From Moraxellaceae bacterium (GTDB lineage: Bacteria; Pseudomonadota; Gammaproteobacteria; Pseudomonadales; Moraxellaceae), in the NCBI GenBank assembly GCA_029267635.1, contig JAJUIK010000013.1:1-64000 (forward strand): DNA of 64,000 bases. Direction: 5' to 3'. The translations under genes and the position numbers were made by a program. The notes under the pieces were generated by a model. It saw nothing but the letters and a program-made list of their open reading frames with translations. It was not told the DNA's origin and did no database searches. Positions 7,181 to 15,817 of the stretch are shown here, one piece after another; within the stretch, counting starts at the first letter, position 1; each line of letters starts with the position of its first letter.

Positions 7181-7198
7181 TGCACCAGATATGCACCA
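7181..7198. repeat. Short direct repeat TGCACCA
   Basis: TGCACCA occurs at 7181-7187 and again at 7192-7198, one helical turn apart, between the helix-turn-helix gene and the tRNA 3' end. Repeats spaced by 11 bases beside an attachment site are compatible with arm-type or excisionase sites, but two seven-base copies can also be chance. Confidence 0.35.
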
Positions 7199-7231
7199 AA
7201 CTATTTTAACATGCTGTTTTTATTATTAAAT

Positions 7232-7308
<77 letters not shown>

Positions 7309-7659
7309 TTATAACTGCTTATATAATAAGCATTTTTACGGAAACAATACTAGCCAAATTAGCCCCTAAAAACAAGCCTTTTCAAAATACTTAAAAAGAA
7401 GTGCATATTTCTTACTCAAATGACTAAAACAGATGACTCGACTTGCAAGAAATTACACTTGTGCAACGGAAAGAGAAAATATCTAGAAAGTAGTTAATAG
7501 ATGACTCAACAATCATCATTAATCGCTTTTAACTATAAATTAATTTTTTATAAAAATCAGTCCAGTCAAAAACTGGACTTTTGGTATATAAATTTCAACA
7601 AATATTCATACTTTGAAGAATAAAAAAGGAAAACTATGTTGGCTTAAATTAGCATAAGA
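7309..7659. other. Intergenic region, A+T-rich, with one leftward hairpin
   Basis: No open frame with a credible start was found between the tRNA and the small membrane protein gene. The only structure seen is the hairpin at 7559-7579. The tRNA promoter should lie within about 60 bases of 7308, but no close match to consensus boxes was obvious. Confidence 0.5.
7550..7579 (-). terminator. Probable terminator for the 37-residue membrane protein gene
   Basis: AGTCCAGT (7559-7566) and ACTGGACT (7572-7579) pair around a five-base A-rich loop. On the reverse strand the hairpin is followed by GATTTTTAT. It lies about 80 bases downstream of the stop codon of the leftward small gene. Confidence 0.55.
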
Positions 7660-7773
7660 TTATGATTCAAAATTGCGCTGTTTACGGTGATCCAGATAAA
7701 TTTCAACCAAAGACCACACTAAAACAAGCATTAAGATCATCATTGCCACTGAAAAAACCGTGATGTGCATCAT
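7660..7773 (-). CDS. Small single-pass membrane protein (37 residues)
   Basis: The reverse strand encodes MMHITVFSVAMMILMLVLVW, then SLVEIYLDHRKQRNFES. Residues 4-24 form one uninterrupted hydrophobic helix and the C-terminal 13 residues are charged, giving an inner-membrane anchor with a short hydrophilic tail. The start codons (7771-7773, then 7768-7770) follow a GAAGGGG element by about seven bases, and a hairpin with T tract lies downstream. It has the architecture of bacterial small membrane proteins that modulate larger complexes, but no partner is adjacent and no family is recognised. Confidence 0.5.
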   Translation of the reverse strand: MMHITVFSVAMMILMLVLVWSLVEIYLDHRKQRNFES

Positions 7774-8083
7774 GCTGGCTGCCCCTTCATCCTCTACAAC
7801 TTAAGTGTTAAAAGAAAATTTTGAACCCGAATATCTAGACCAAAGTCTAATGCCATATTCTTGATCTGAAAAGCCATAACCCAAAATTTATTAAGACAAA
7901 ATATATATCTTTAAAATCACCAAAAATTGCTCAAAACAGCCCCCTTCATAAGAGAAATAATTTGCATTCTTTGACGATCAATCAAAATTTTGCTGTTTTG
8001 CTCACTGATTCAGCTATAAAGAAACTCTTGACACTCTCTAGCAACAAGCCGACATTACACGCTAATTTTTTCGACTCTGAATT
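7774..8083. other. Intergenic region upstream of the acyltransferase gene
   Basis: About 310 A+T-rich bases between divergent genes. It should hold the promoters for the small leftward gene and the rightward acyltransferase. No strong consensus boxes, inverted repeats or RNA-like structures were noticed. Confidence 0.4.
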
Positions 8084-8653
8084 ATGCTGTTTATGAAAAA
8101 ATGGATTGGTGAAGCCACCTTTAAATTGGCAGGTTGGCAATATCATGTAGAACCGAATTTGCTGGAAGATAAACAGGTCTTGGTGGGTTTTGAACATACC
8201 TCCATGATGGATGGTGTTTTATCTCTCGCGCTTTTACAGATGTATGACATTAAAATTCATACGCTGATTAAAAAAGAACTGTTTAAAGGTCCACTGAAGC
8301 CAATCTTGCATGCGATGGGCGGCATTCCTGTGGATCGTCATAACAAACAGAATATCGTAGGGCAAATGGTTGAGCTGTTTCAGACGCATGAGAAATTTAG
8401 TCTGGTAATTGCTCCAGAAGCTACCCGTGCTAAACAGGGTGAAGCACGTAAACCGATTCGTACCGGATTCTGGCATATTGCCAAAGCCGCCAATGTGCCG
8501 ATCATTTTGATGTACGCCAATAGCAAGACCAAGCAGGGCGGGATTTTCGGCAAAATCTATCCGACTGATTTGGATCATGATCTGGCAGAGATGAAACGCT
8601 TGTATAAAGAGAATACGGGTCTGGATATTGTGATCCCGGAACCGAAAAATTAA
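8084..8653 (+). CDS. PlsC-family 1-acyl-glycerol-3-phosphate-type acyltransferase
   Basis: A 189-residue member of the lysophospholipid acyltransferase superfamily, which transfers an acyl chain to lysophosphatidate or a related acceptor at the inner membrane. Block I is H38-T-S-M-M-D43 (the HX4D catalytic pair). Block III is P111-E-A-T-R115, a variant of the usual EGTR. A GIPVDR motif (about 80-85) lies between them. It is shorter than classical PlsC (about 240) and lacks a clear N-terminal transmembrane helix, like the small PlsC paralogues of Acinetobacter. The start could also be ATG 8093. The true acceptor is unknown. Confidence 0.8.
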   Translation: MLFMKKWIGEATFKLAGWQYHVEPNLLEDKQVLVGFEHTSMMDGVLSLALLQMYDIKIHTLIKKELFKGPLKPILHAMGGIPVDRHNKQNIVGQMVELFQTHEKFSLVIAPEATRAKQGEARKPIRTGFWHIAKAANVPIILMYANSKTKQGGIFGKIYPTDLDHDLAEMKRLYKENTGLDIVIPEPKN

Positions 8654-8768
8654 TCAGTTTTCTTGGCATATTTTAAAAACGAAGTACTTTCTTCAAAAAA
8701 AGTGCTTATGGTAGAATCTGCGCAATTCGATCTGGCAGTCAGGCCAATCTAACAGGAGCATATTTCGC

Positions 8769-9518
8769 ATGGCGGGTCATTCCAAATGGGCGAACACAAA
8801 GCATCGTAAAGCAAAACAGGATGCGAGCCGCGCTAAAATATTCACAAAATTCATCCGTGAATTAGTTACAGCTGCACGACTAGGCGGTGCCGATGTTGCC
8901 TCTAACCCACGTTTACGTGCCGTAGTCGAAAAAGCATTGGCTGCCAACATGACACGTGACACTGTTAACCGTGCAATTGCACGTGGTGTGGGTGGTGAAG
9001 ACAATGATGACTTAAAAGAAGTCACTTATGAAGGTTATGGTGTAGGCGGTGTTGCGGTTATTGTAGAAACAATGACGGATAACTTAAACCGTACTGTTCC
9101 TGATGTGCGTCACTGCTTCTCTAAAACTGATGGTAACTTAGGTACCAACGGTTCAGTTGCCTTCTTATTTACTAAACGTGGTGAGATTAGCTTTGAAGAT
9201 ACTTCTTTAGAAGATCAAATCATGGAGGTAGCGTTAGAAGCGGGTGCTGAAGACATCGAAGTCGATGAAGATGGAATCCTGGTCATTACGACGCCTGAAG
9301 CGTTCGGTGCAGTACAAGATGCTTTAGCTGCAGCAGGTTTAAAATCTGACAATGCTGAAGTGGTCATGAGCCCTTCAACTAAAGCTGAAATCACCGATAT
9401 CGACCAAGCGAAAAAAATCATGAAAATGATTGATATGCTTGAAGATTTGGATGATGTACAAAACGTCTATACCAACGTTGAATTCTCTGATGAAGTGCTT
9501 GCGCAACTCGATGCTTAA
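8769..9518 (+). CDS. yebC: YebC/PmpR family protein (TACO1 homologue)
   Basis: A 249-residue protein of the conserved YebC family. The opening [20 protein letters not shown] and the [10 protein letters not shown] segment are diagnostic. Members were long called transcriptional regulators, and the family (with mitochondrial TACO1) has more recently been linked to ribosomes and translation of difficult proline-rich stretches. The three-domain length is normal. The start follows ACAGGAGC by ten bases. A terminator follows at once (9537-9561), so the gene appears monocistronic. Confidence 0.93.
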   Translation: MAGHSKWANTKHRKAKQDASRAKIFTKFIRELVTAARLGGADVASNPRLRAVVEKALAANMTRDTVNRAIARGVGGEDNDDLKEVTYEGYGVGGVAVIVETMTDNLNRTVPDVRHCFSKTDGNLGTNGSVAFLFTKRGEISFEDTSLEDQIMEVALEAGAEDIEVDEDGILVITTPEAFGAVQDALAAAGLKSDNAEVVMSPSTKAEITDIDQAKKIMKMIDMLEDLDDVQNVYTNVEFSDEVLAQLDA

Positions 9519-9536
9519 AGCCATTTCATAATGCAA

Positions 9537-9561
9537 AACGCGTCAATCTGGCGCGTTTTTT
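9537..9561 (+). terminator. Rho-independent terminator of yebC
   Basis: AACGCG (9537-9542) pairs with CGCGTT (9552-9557) around a nine-base loop and is followed by TTTTGTTTTG. Confidence 0.8.
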
Positions 9562-9578
9562 GTTTTGTTATTTATACT

Positions 9579-10049
9579 TTAGCGTTTATGCAACATCTTA
9601 TAGCAGTTAAACACATCATACTTTTTAATCACAAAACTGGAATGCAAGGCCACTACATTGTCCAGCTTACCAATACGGCGCAATAAAATTTCACTATAGC
9701 TGTCCATGTTCTCTGCAACCAGTTCAACAATAAAATCGGCACTCTGCCCGGTGACCAGAAAGGCATTGATGACTTCTGGAATATCTTCAATTTCCGCCAG
9801 AAACTTGTCAAAGGTTTCACTGTCGTGTTTGCTGAGAGAGACCTGCAGTAAGATATGCAGATTAAAGCCCAGTTTGGCAAAATTAATCTGATGTTTGGCC
9901 GGACTCATGATTTGCGCTTCAATCAGGTTCTTGATCCGGCGGTGCACCGAACTGACCGACAAGTTAATGCGTTCGGAAAGTTCATTTAAATTAACATCTT
10001 CATGCGAAAGAATTTCCAGGATCTGTTTGTCAAAACGGTCCAGTTGCAT
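9579..10049 (-). CDS. Lrp/AsnC family transcriptional regulator
   Basis: A 156-residue regulator with an N-terminal helix-turn-helix (about residues 4-60: LDRFDKQILEILSHEDVNLN, then VSSVHRRIKNL) and a C-terminal RAM ligand-binding domain (about 68-148). The family forms octamers that sense amino acids and bind upstream DNA. The 3' end converges on yebC. No amino-acid metabolism gene is adjacent apart from a 500-base gap to a glutathione transferase gene, so the target cannot be inferred. Confidence 0.9.
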   Translation of the reverse strand: MQLDRFDKQILEILSHEDVNLNELSERINLSVSSVHRRIKNLIEAQIMSPAKHQINFAKLGFNLHILLQVSLSKHDSETFDKFLAEIEDIPEVINAFLVTGQSADFIVELVAENMDSYSEILLRRIGKLDNVVALHSSFVIKKYDVFNCYKMLHKR

Positions 10050-10569
10050 GTGCAGCTCCCTGTGATTGTTGTTATTGGAGCCTGGCCAGCTTTAGCAGAC
10101 GATAAAAGAGAAAATTTTTAAGAGTCAAGGGAAAACTGAAGTTTGCTTTTGATCCATACGCCCAGGATAGTGGCTTGTATGTTAGAGATAAACTTTTGCT
10201 TTATCTGATCTAAAAACCAAGTCGCCATCTTGTGAATGAAGCTGAGTATTCATCTGATGATCTACCCAACCGTTCGACCCGATCCCTCTTACACCTTACT
10301 GTCTAAAGTACCCGCATCCCTCCCGAATTATTTCCCTAAAATACAAAAAAACCAAGATATTTATGATCATTTTTCTCAAAAAATCACAAACAAATAGAAA
10401 TAAATATATTTTACTCAACTATAACTTAACTTTATTTCGATTTAGAGCAGAAATAACGGCATATTTTACAGTTTAGTGAATCAATGATATTGCTGAGCAA
10501 AAACGAGTGAGCTGCTGTATCCAGTCTCAAAAAACTCGTTAGAAACAGCGTAGCAAATATTCCGCCTGA
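10050..10569. other. Intergenic region between two leftward genes
   Basis: About 520 bases without a credible open frame. The left part should contain the promoter of the Lrp-type gene. AACGAGT (about 10,503) and ACTCGTT (about 10,536) could pair across a long loop downstream of the glutathione transferase gene as a weak terminator. The segment 10,320-10,480 is strongly A+T-rich. Nothing else was recognised. Confidence 0.4.
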
Positions 10570-11334
10570 TTAAACACCACGCCAGTCAACACGGGCATTG
10601 CGTTCAGTAGTGTAAATGCGCTGCACATACTGCCCCAGTGGTAAACTGAACAGATATTCTTTATACGACTGGGATTCGAGCGAACAACTCTCGCCCTGTT
10701 CTTTTTCCCAAGGCGTTCCTGGCAATTCCAGAATCGGTGCCAGCATAGAACATACTGCAATATCGGCCAGTCCCAGACGATCCCCCACCAGATAACGACC
10801 ATGATGATCAATTACACGCTGATTCAACTGTGCGATTAATTCATCCATACGCTGTTTGGATTCTGCAACTTTAGGTTCATCAAGCTGGTAACTTTTTGAA
10901 ATCCAGGTTTTCAACAAAGGTTTAGAAAATTTTTCCAGTTGACGCAAATAACCCTTTTCACCAATTATAATTTCTAAAGGTTCATCACCTTCAGATAAGG
11001 TATGTGCCAAGGTCCAACGGCGCACATGGGAACCCAACTCATTGGCCAGTTGATTCATGGCGAGTGCCTGTTCGCGCAGTTTCGCATCTGCACGTAAGAG
11101 CGCATGTTCCGGATAGGTCTGATCCAGATACAAGGCAATTTCAGTCGAGTCCGCGATATAACGTTCGCCATCTTTCAGAATGGGTAATTTTTTTTGCCCG
11201 GTTTTCAGCTGCGCAAAGGCACGGTGCACCCCTGGCATTAAATTTTGCGCCACATAATCCAGTTCTTTATAATCGAGCAACCAGCGAGCTTTCTCACAAA
11301 AGTGAGACAAGGGAAACTGGTACAACACACGCAT
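10570..11334 (-). CDS. Glutathione S-transferase family protein
   Basis: A 254-residue protein with an N-terminal thioredoxin-like GST domain (about residues 1-80). It opens VLYQFPLSHFCEKARWLLDY and carries the cis-proline region LPILKDGERYIADSTEIALY. An all-alpha C-terminal domain follows, in which the GDRLGLADIAVCSML segment holds the conserved N-capping aspartate. GSTs conjugate glutathione to electrophiles or act as isomerases or reductases; the substrate here is unknown. The length is slightly above the family mean. No operon partner. Confidence 0.87.
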   Translation of the reverse strand: MRVLYQFPLSHFCEKARWLLDYKELDYVAQNLMPGVHRAFAQLKTGQKKLPILKDGERYIADSTEIALYLDQTYPEHALLRADAKLREQALAMNQLANELGSHVRRWTLAHTLSEGDEPLEIIIGEKGYLRQLEKFSKPLLKTWISKSYQLDEPKVAESKQRMDELIAQLNQRVIDHHGRYLVGDRLGLADIAVCSMLAPILELPGTPWEKEQGESCSLESQSYKEYLFSLPLGQYVQRIYTTERNARVDWRGV

Positions 11335-11663
11335 AATCGCTCCACATTCTGTTCGGTTGGCTCAAGCACAACCTTTTCTGAGATGTAGATACTGTAGTCA
11401 TCCCTCTAGGTAAATACAATGTGATTTTCACTCAAAAATCATGCAGCCAAGATTGGTTTTGATCCATTTATTTTTAGCTTTTATCCATGTTGATTACAGC
11501 ATATAGAATAATCTGTTCAGAAAAATGATGGATATTTCATCACAGCAACTAAACTCGTTGATTTTCTTCAGGTCCAGATAAACCTAATGCTCTGACCTGA
11601 CTTTGTCCTGACTTTCATGTAAAATCAGCGGCAATTTTTAAATAACACGTTGTGAGTCATTTC
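11335..11663. other. Divergent intergenic region (GST gene and ychF)
   Basis: About 330 bases between divergent start codons, expected to hold both promoters. A TTGTCC...TAAAAT pair about 50 bases before the ychF start is a possible sigma-70 promoter, but the match is weak. No small gene or RNA was seen. Confidence 0.35.
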
Positions 11664-12755
11664 ATGGGTTTTAATTGTGGTATTGTGGGCTTGCCAAACG
11701 TAGGTAAATCTACACTTTTCAATGCCTTGACCAAAGCTGCCATTGCTGCAGAAAACTTCCCGTTCTGTACCATTGAACCAAATACCGGCATTGTGCCTGT
11801 TCCAGATGCTCGTTTAGACAAGCTTGCTGCCATCGTAAAACCACAACGTATTTTGCCAACCACCATGGAATTTGTGGATATTGCCGGTCTAGTTGCGGGT
11901 GCTTCCAAAGGTGAAGGCCTCGGTAACCAGTTCTTGGCCAACATCCGTGAAACAGATGCCATCGCTCACGTGGTCCGTTGTTTTGAAGATGAAAACGTGA
12001 TTCACGTCAATGGTAAGATTGACCCGCTGGATGACATCGCCACCATCAACACTGAACTCGCCCTTGCTGACCTGGAAACTGTGGGTAAAGCGATTACCCG
12101 TTTAGCAAAATCAGCAAAAAGCGGCGATAAAGATGCGATTGCGACCAAAGCTATCTTAGAAAAAATCCAGCCGTTACTAGATGAAGGCAAACCTGCTCGT
12201 GCAGCAGCGCTGGATGATGATGAACGTAAACTGATCCGTGGTTTTGGTTTATTGACACTGAAACCGACCATGTATATTGCCAACGTCGCCGAAGACGGTT
12301 TTGAGAACAATCCGCATCTTGAAGCGGTACGCCAATTGGCCGCTGAAGAAAATGCCATTGTGGTGCCATTGTGCAACCAGATTGAAGCGGAAATCTCTTT
12401 GCTAGAAGATGATGAGCGTGCCGAGTTCCTGGAAGCGATGGGCATGGAAGAACCAGGCCTAAACGTGGTGATTCGTGCCGGTTATAAATTGCTTGGCCTG
12501 CAAACTTACTTCACTGCCGGTGTGCAAGAAGTTCGTGCCTGGACCGTTAAAGTGGGTGCCACTGCGCCACAAGCTGCTGGTGTCATCCATACCGATTTTG
12601 AAAAAGGTTTTATCCGTGCTGAATGTATCGCCTATGAAGATTTCGTACAGTACAATGGCGAAGCAGGTGCTAAAGAAGCCGGTAAATGGCGTCTAGAAGG
12701 TAAAACTTACGTGGTACAAGACGGTGACGTTTTGCACTTCCGCTTTAACGTTTAA
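11664..12755 (+). CDS. ychF: Ribosome-binding ATPase YchF (Obg/OLA1 family)
   Basis: A 363-residue P-loop ATPase of the OLA1/YchF family, which binds ribosomes and is implicated in translation and oxidative-stress responses. The P-loop is G9-L-P-N-V-G-K-S-T17. The G4-equivalent is NVAED, the change in this motif that switches specificity from GTP to ATP. A coiled-coil insert (about 130-200) and a C-terminal TGS domain follow, with the typical ending [14 protein letters not shown] 11664 gives the family's invariant opening [11 protein letters not shown]; a GTG at 11652 would add four residues and is rejected. Confidence 0.95.
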   Translation: MGFNCGIVGLPNVGKSTLFNALTKAAIAAENFPFCTIEPNTGIVPVPDARLDKLAAIVKPQRILPTTMEFVDIAGLVAGASKGEGLGNQFLANIRETDAIAHVVRCFEDENVIHVNGKIDPLDDIATINTELALADLETVGKAITRLAKSAKSGDKDAIATKAILEKIQPLLDEGKPARAAALDDDERKLIRGFGLLTLKPTMYIANVAEDGFENNPHLEAVRQLAAEENAIVVPLCNQIEAEISLLEDDERAEFLEAMGMEEPGLNVVIRAGYKLLGLQTYFTAGVQEVRAWTVKVGATAPQAAGVIHTDFEKGFIRAECIAYEDFVQYNGEAGAKEAGKWRLEGKTYVVQDGDVLHFRFNV

Positions 12756-12772
12756 GTTAAGCCAAAATCAGA

Positions 12773-12799
12773 CAAGCTCCAAATCGGGGCTTGTTTTTT
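12773..12799 (+). terminator. Rho-independent terminator of ychF
   Basis: CAAGCTCC (12773-12780) pairs with GGGGCTTG (12786-12793) around five bases, followed by TTTTTT. Confidence 0.85.
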
Positions 12800-13022
12800 A
12801 TGAGAATTCTTTTGTCCTCCTCACAAGATTTGATCTCGGGTTCATACGTTTAATATTCCTGTTCGTCTTCAAGATGGCTAACCTGTAGTCAAAATTCTGA
12901 ATTCTGCTTATCAGAAAATCCCCTTCATCACTTTGCGCCTTGCTTGTGATTCATAATCGGTTTCCCTATTTCCTCCGAATAATGGAATAATCCGATTTAT
13001 AGGATTTTTAAGCAATGACACC

Positions 13023-13961
13023 ATGGAACAAATTATTACGGTTATTCTGCCGATTTTTATGATTCTCTCTGCCGGTTATCTCAGCATTCACCTAAAAATG
13101 CTGGACCGCAGTCACATTCAGGCGATCAGCCAGTTCATTATTAAAATTGCACTACCGGCTTTTTTACTGCATGCCCTGTCGACACGGCCTTTCGCTGAAA
13201 TCTGGCAAGCACCTTACTTTTTTGCCTATCTGTTGGGTTCGCTGATTTTATTTTTTAGTACGTTTTTACTTTACCGCAAATTTTTCCAATTACCTCAAAC
13301 CCAAGCCTCTGTCATGGGGTTTGGTGGTTCGATGTCGAATACCGGTTTTATTGGTACTGCAGTGCTCACGTTGCTGATTGGCCAAGCAGCAGTGCCTTAT
13401 CTGGCCATGACCTTAATGATCGAAAATATCATCATGTTGACCCTAATGCTAGTGCTGGCCGAGACAGGTTTAAATCAGGATAAATCGCTGACTGAACTGT
13501 GTTATTCCAGCTTTAAAAATATCAGTAAAAACCCGGTCATTTTATCGATTATTTTCGGCTTGATGGGTTCCATGCTGTCGATTCAATGGCCTGAAGCGGT
13601 GGCTTTTTCTTTAAAGTCTCTGGCGGCTACGGCATCACCGTTAGCCATTTTCGTGATCGGGGCAAGTTTGGCAGGTCTGGATCTAAAACAGATTGGTCAA
13701 GATGTCGCGATCATGTGCAGTATCAAACTGGTGTTGATGCCCGTAGTGATTGGCTTGGCAATTTACATGATGCCACTCACCACCTCGCAAATGCTATACG
13801 CTGGGGTTATTTTGGCAGCCCTCCCGATGGCCAGCGCCTTTGGTATTTATGGACAGATCTACGGTATCCCAGAACGCTCTGCTGCACCGGTCATGGTCAG
13901 TACTGTTTTATCTTTGCTGGTGATTGCCGCAATTTTGCATTTTGTGCCTTCACCGTTTTAA
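13023..13961 (+). CDS. AEC family (auxin efflux carrier) transporter
   Basis: A 312-residue integral inner-membrane protein with about ten hydrophobic helices in two inverted halves, beginning at residue 5 (IITVILPIFMILSAGYLSI). The first half carries a GGSMSNTGFIG crossover motif (about 100-110) and the second half an AALPMASAFGIYGQIYG crossover motif near residues 265-281, both typical of the AEC/BASS fold. The family exports or imports small organic acids and amino-acid-like compounds; the substrate is not deducible. Single gene with its own terminator. Confidence 0.88.
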   Translation: MEQIITVILPIFMILSAGYLSIHLKMLDRSHIQAISQFIIKIALPAFLLHALSTRPFAEIWQAPYFFAYLLGSLILFFSTFLLYRKFFQLPQTQASVMGFGGSMSNTGFIGTAVLTLLIGQAAVPYLAMTLMIENIIMLTLMLVLAETGLNQDKSLTELCYSSFKNISKNPVILSIIFGLMGSMLSIQWPEAVAFSLKSLAATASPLAIFVIGASLAGLDLKQIGQDVAIMCSIKLVLMPVVIGLAIYMMPLTTSQMLYAGVILAALPMASAFGIYGQIYGIPERSAAPVMVSTVLSLLVIAAILHFVPSPF

Positions 13962-13986
13962 AGTGCAACCCATTTATTTCAATCAT

Positions 13987-14017
13987 AAAAAAGCCCACTT
14001 CAATGTGGGCTGATTTT
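13987..14017. terminator. Bidirectional terminator
   Basis: AGCCCAC (13992-13998) pairs with GTGGGCT (14005-14011), flanked by A residues on the left and GATTTTT on the right. It can therefore serve both the rightward AEC gene and the converging leftward lipoprotein gene. Confidence 0.8.
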
Positions 14018-14020
14018 TGC

Positions 14021-14500
14021 TTAACCTTTCTTTTTGGGATCGGTATTACCCAATTCAGGATGCTGAATCGCATTCTGGCATTGTGCCTTATCACGCTCAT
14101 AATCTGCCTGCTTTTGCACCACATCCTTGCCATTTTCAACTGTCTCGCGCGCCCAAATGTCCAAACTGGTCAGGGCCTTACGGCAAAGGGCATATTTGCC
14201 TTCGGTCACTGAATCGGTCATTTTTACGTTGATGCGCCAGTCGGTACTCAGTTGACGTGCCGGTTTGCGCACTTTAGTTTCAATTAAATTGCGCTGCTTG
14301 CGATACACATAGGAATCGGCTTCGTTCATCAATTTCCATGCCTGCTGTGCATAAGCTGTGGCATCATTGCTCAATTTGGGTGCCGCCTTGATCTCGGTCT
14401 TCTCACGTGATTCCTGAGTAGAATTACCACAGGCCTGCAAACCACCTGCTAGTGCCAGCACGACAACGGCACAGTTAAAACTTCGCTTTGTTGCCCACAT
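14021..14500 (-). CDS. Putative lipoprotein, unknown function
   Basis: A 159-residue protein with a signal peptide (WATKRSFNCAVVVLALAGG) ending at a lipobox LQAC, so probably lipid-anchored. The mature part has polar helices, including QQAWKLMNEADSYVYRKQRN, and four cysteines in all; it ends in a lysine tail. ATG 14500 is chosen over ATG 14521 because GAGGAAG lies seven bases before it and the signal peptide begins there. No domain was recognised. It converges with the AEC transporter gene. Confidence 0.7.
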   Translation of the reverse strand: MWATKRSFNCAVVVLALAGGLQACGNSTQESREKTEIKAAPKLSNDATAYAQQAWKLMNEADSYVYRKQRNLIETKVRKPARQLSTDWRINVKMTDSVTEGKYALCRKALTSLDIWARETVENGKDVVQKQADYERDKAQCQNAIQHPELGNTDPKKKG

Positions 14501-14600
14501 CCCAATCTTCCTCACAAACATTTCGGCACTATGCTAGTGAATTCGGCTACAATACTCAATCTTTTGACCTATTGTTCAATTTTTCCGTTTAAGGTGTGGC

Positions 14601-15342
14601 GTGTCCGAACCCAATTTCTCCCCTGTAGCAGCGGCTAGTTTCTGGCAAGGCGCGAAAGATAGCCAGGCCATTATTTTTACCTATCTACCGGTTTCCTTTG
14701 CTTTTGGCGTGTCTGCCACACAGTTCGGTTTTAGCGCCTGGGAAGCCTTTTTCCTATCCTGTTCCATGTATGCCGGTGCCAGTCAGTTTTTGGTGGTGGC
14801 CTTACTGGGCAGTGGCACCTCCATATGGCTCACTGCACTGACCGTGATCGCCCTGGATATTCGGCATATCTTATACGGCCCTGCTTTACAGCATCTGATT
14901 CAGGAACGGCTCAACCTGAAAAAAACCTCAGTCTGGGCTTGGGGACTCACCGATGAAGTCTTTGCCAGCGGCATGATCAAACTGTCGCGACGCCGTCAAG
15001 AGTGGTCAGAATCATGGATGCTGGGTTTAAGCCTGTTTAGCTGGATGTCCTGGGCACTCGGTTCTTTGTTAGGCGGGCTATTTGCGGATCAGGTCAGCCA
15101 AATGCCGCAGTTCTTGCAGGCTGCGCTGGATTTCTTGCTACCCGCTTTATTTCTGAGCTTTCTGCTGGGCCTTTGAAAAAAAACATAGCTTGATGGTGGC
15201 TGTGGCTTTAATTGTGTCAGGACTTGCCTGTTACTGGATTAATCTTTCTGCTGCGATTTTTATTGGCATTCTGTCGGGAATTCTGGCCGGTCTATTTAAA
15301 CATTATGTGTTTCAATCGTCTGACGGAAAACAAACCACATGA
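14601..15342 (+). CDS. azlC: AzlC family branched-chain amino acid exporter subunit, split by an in-frame CTT TGA
   Basis: The first frame (GTG 14601 to TGA 15174-15176) gives 191 residues of an AzlC/YgaZ-type permease (GVSATQFGFSAWEAFFLSC, then YAGASQFL). Shifting +1 at CTT TGA continues from GAA at 15175 for another 55 codons of hydrophobic, protein-like sequence (SLMVAVALIVSGLACYWINL), ending at TGA 15340-15342. That stop overlaps the azlD ATG. The combined length, about 246, is normal for AzlC, which with AzlD forms a branched-chain amino acid exporter. Either one T was gained (or is a sequencing error), or the site is used for +1 frameshifting, as CUU UGA is in prfB. No strong Shine-Dalgarno-like stimulator is visible. 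Confidence 0.8.
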
Positions 15343-15686
15343 ATATTGAGATTATTGTCGTGGGCATTTTAGTCGGGATTGCCAATTTTGCCTCACGTTT
15401 TGGCCCGTTTTATGTATTACAAAAACATCAGCCAAACGGCCAGCAGCGCAGTGCACTATGGCTCAAAATTGCTTTGGGCAGTATTGGTATTGCGGCCATC
15501 TGTTCTATGCTCGTGGTCGCGACCTTACCGCCCTTAATTGAAACCCCCAATAAAAGCCTGGCTATGCTAATCGGGTTTATGGTTTTGGCTGGCCTGTATT
15601 TCAAATTTAAAAAAATTGTTCCGGCCACGTTAACCGCAGCAGTAGTCTATGGACTGATCTACACCTATGTACCTTTTTCCCTTTAA
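15339..15686 (+). CDS. azlD: AzlD domain protein, partner of AzlC
   Basis: A 115-residue membrane protein with four hydrophobic segments (about residues 3-19, 41-62, 71-86 and 93-112), matching the AzlD/YgaH small subunit of branched-chain amino acid exporters. An ASRFGPFYVL segment near residue 18-27 corresponds to the family's conserved N-terminal R-x-x-P region. Its ATG overlaps the stop of the frameshifted azlC extension (ATGA), so proper coupling depends on ribosomes reaching that frame. Confidence 0.85.
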   Translation: MNIEIIVVGILVGIANFASRFGPFYVLQKHQPNGQQRSALWLKIALGSIGIAAICSMLVVATLPPLIETPNKSLAMLIGFMVLAGLYFKFKKIVPATLTAAVVYGLIYTYVPFSL

Positions 15687-15817
15687 AGCTGAGATATTTT
15701 AAACAGTTAAGTAAAATCCTACAGCCTCCACAAAAAGTATGATTTTATGTGAATCAATGCTTAACAGCTGCCTGAGTTCTGCTATGCTTAAACCTCATTT
15801 TTGCCAGGATGATTCGC

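Noticed and set aside
12002..12445. A 147-codon serine-rich reverse-strand frame inside ychF
   Set aside because: Antisense shadow of a highly conserved gene.
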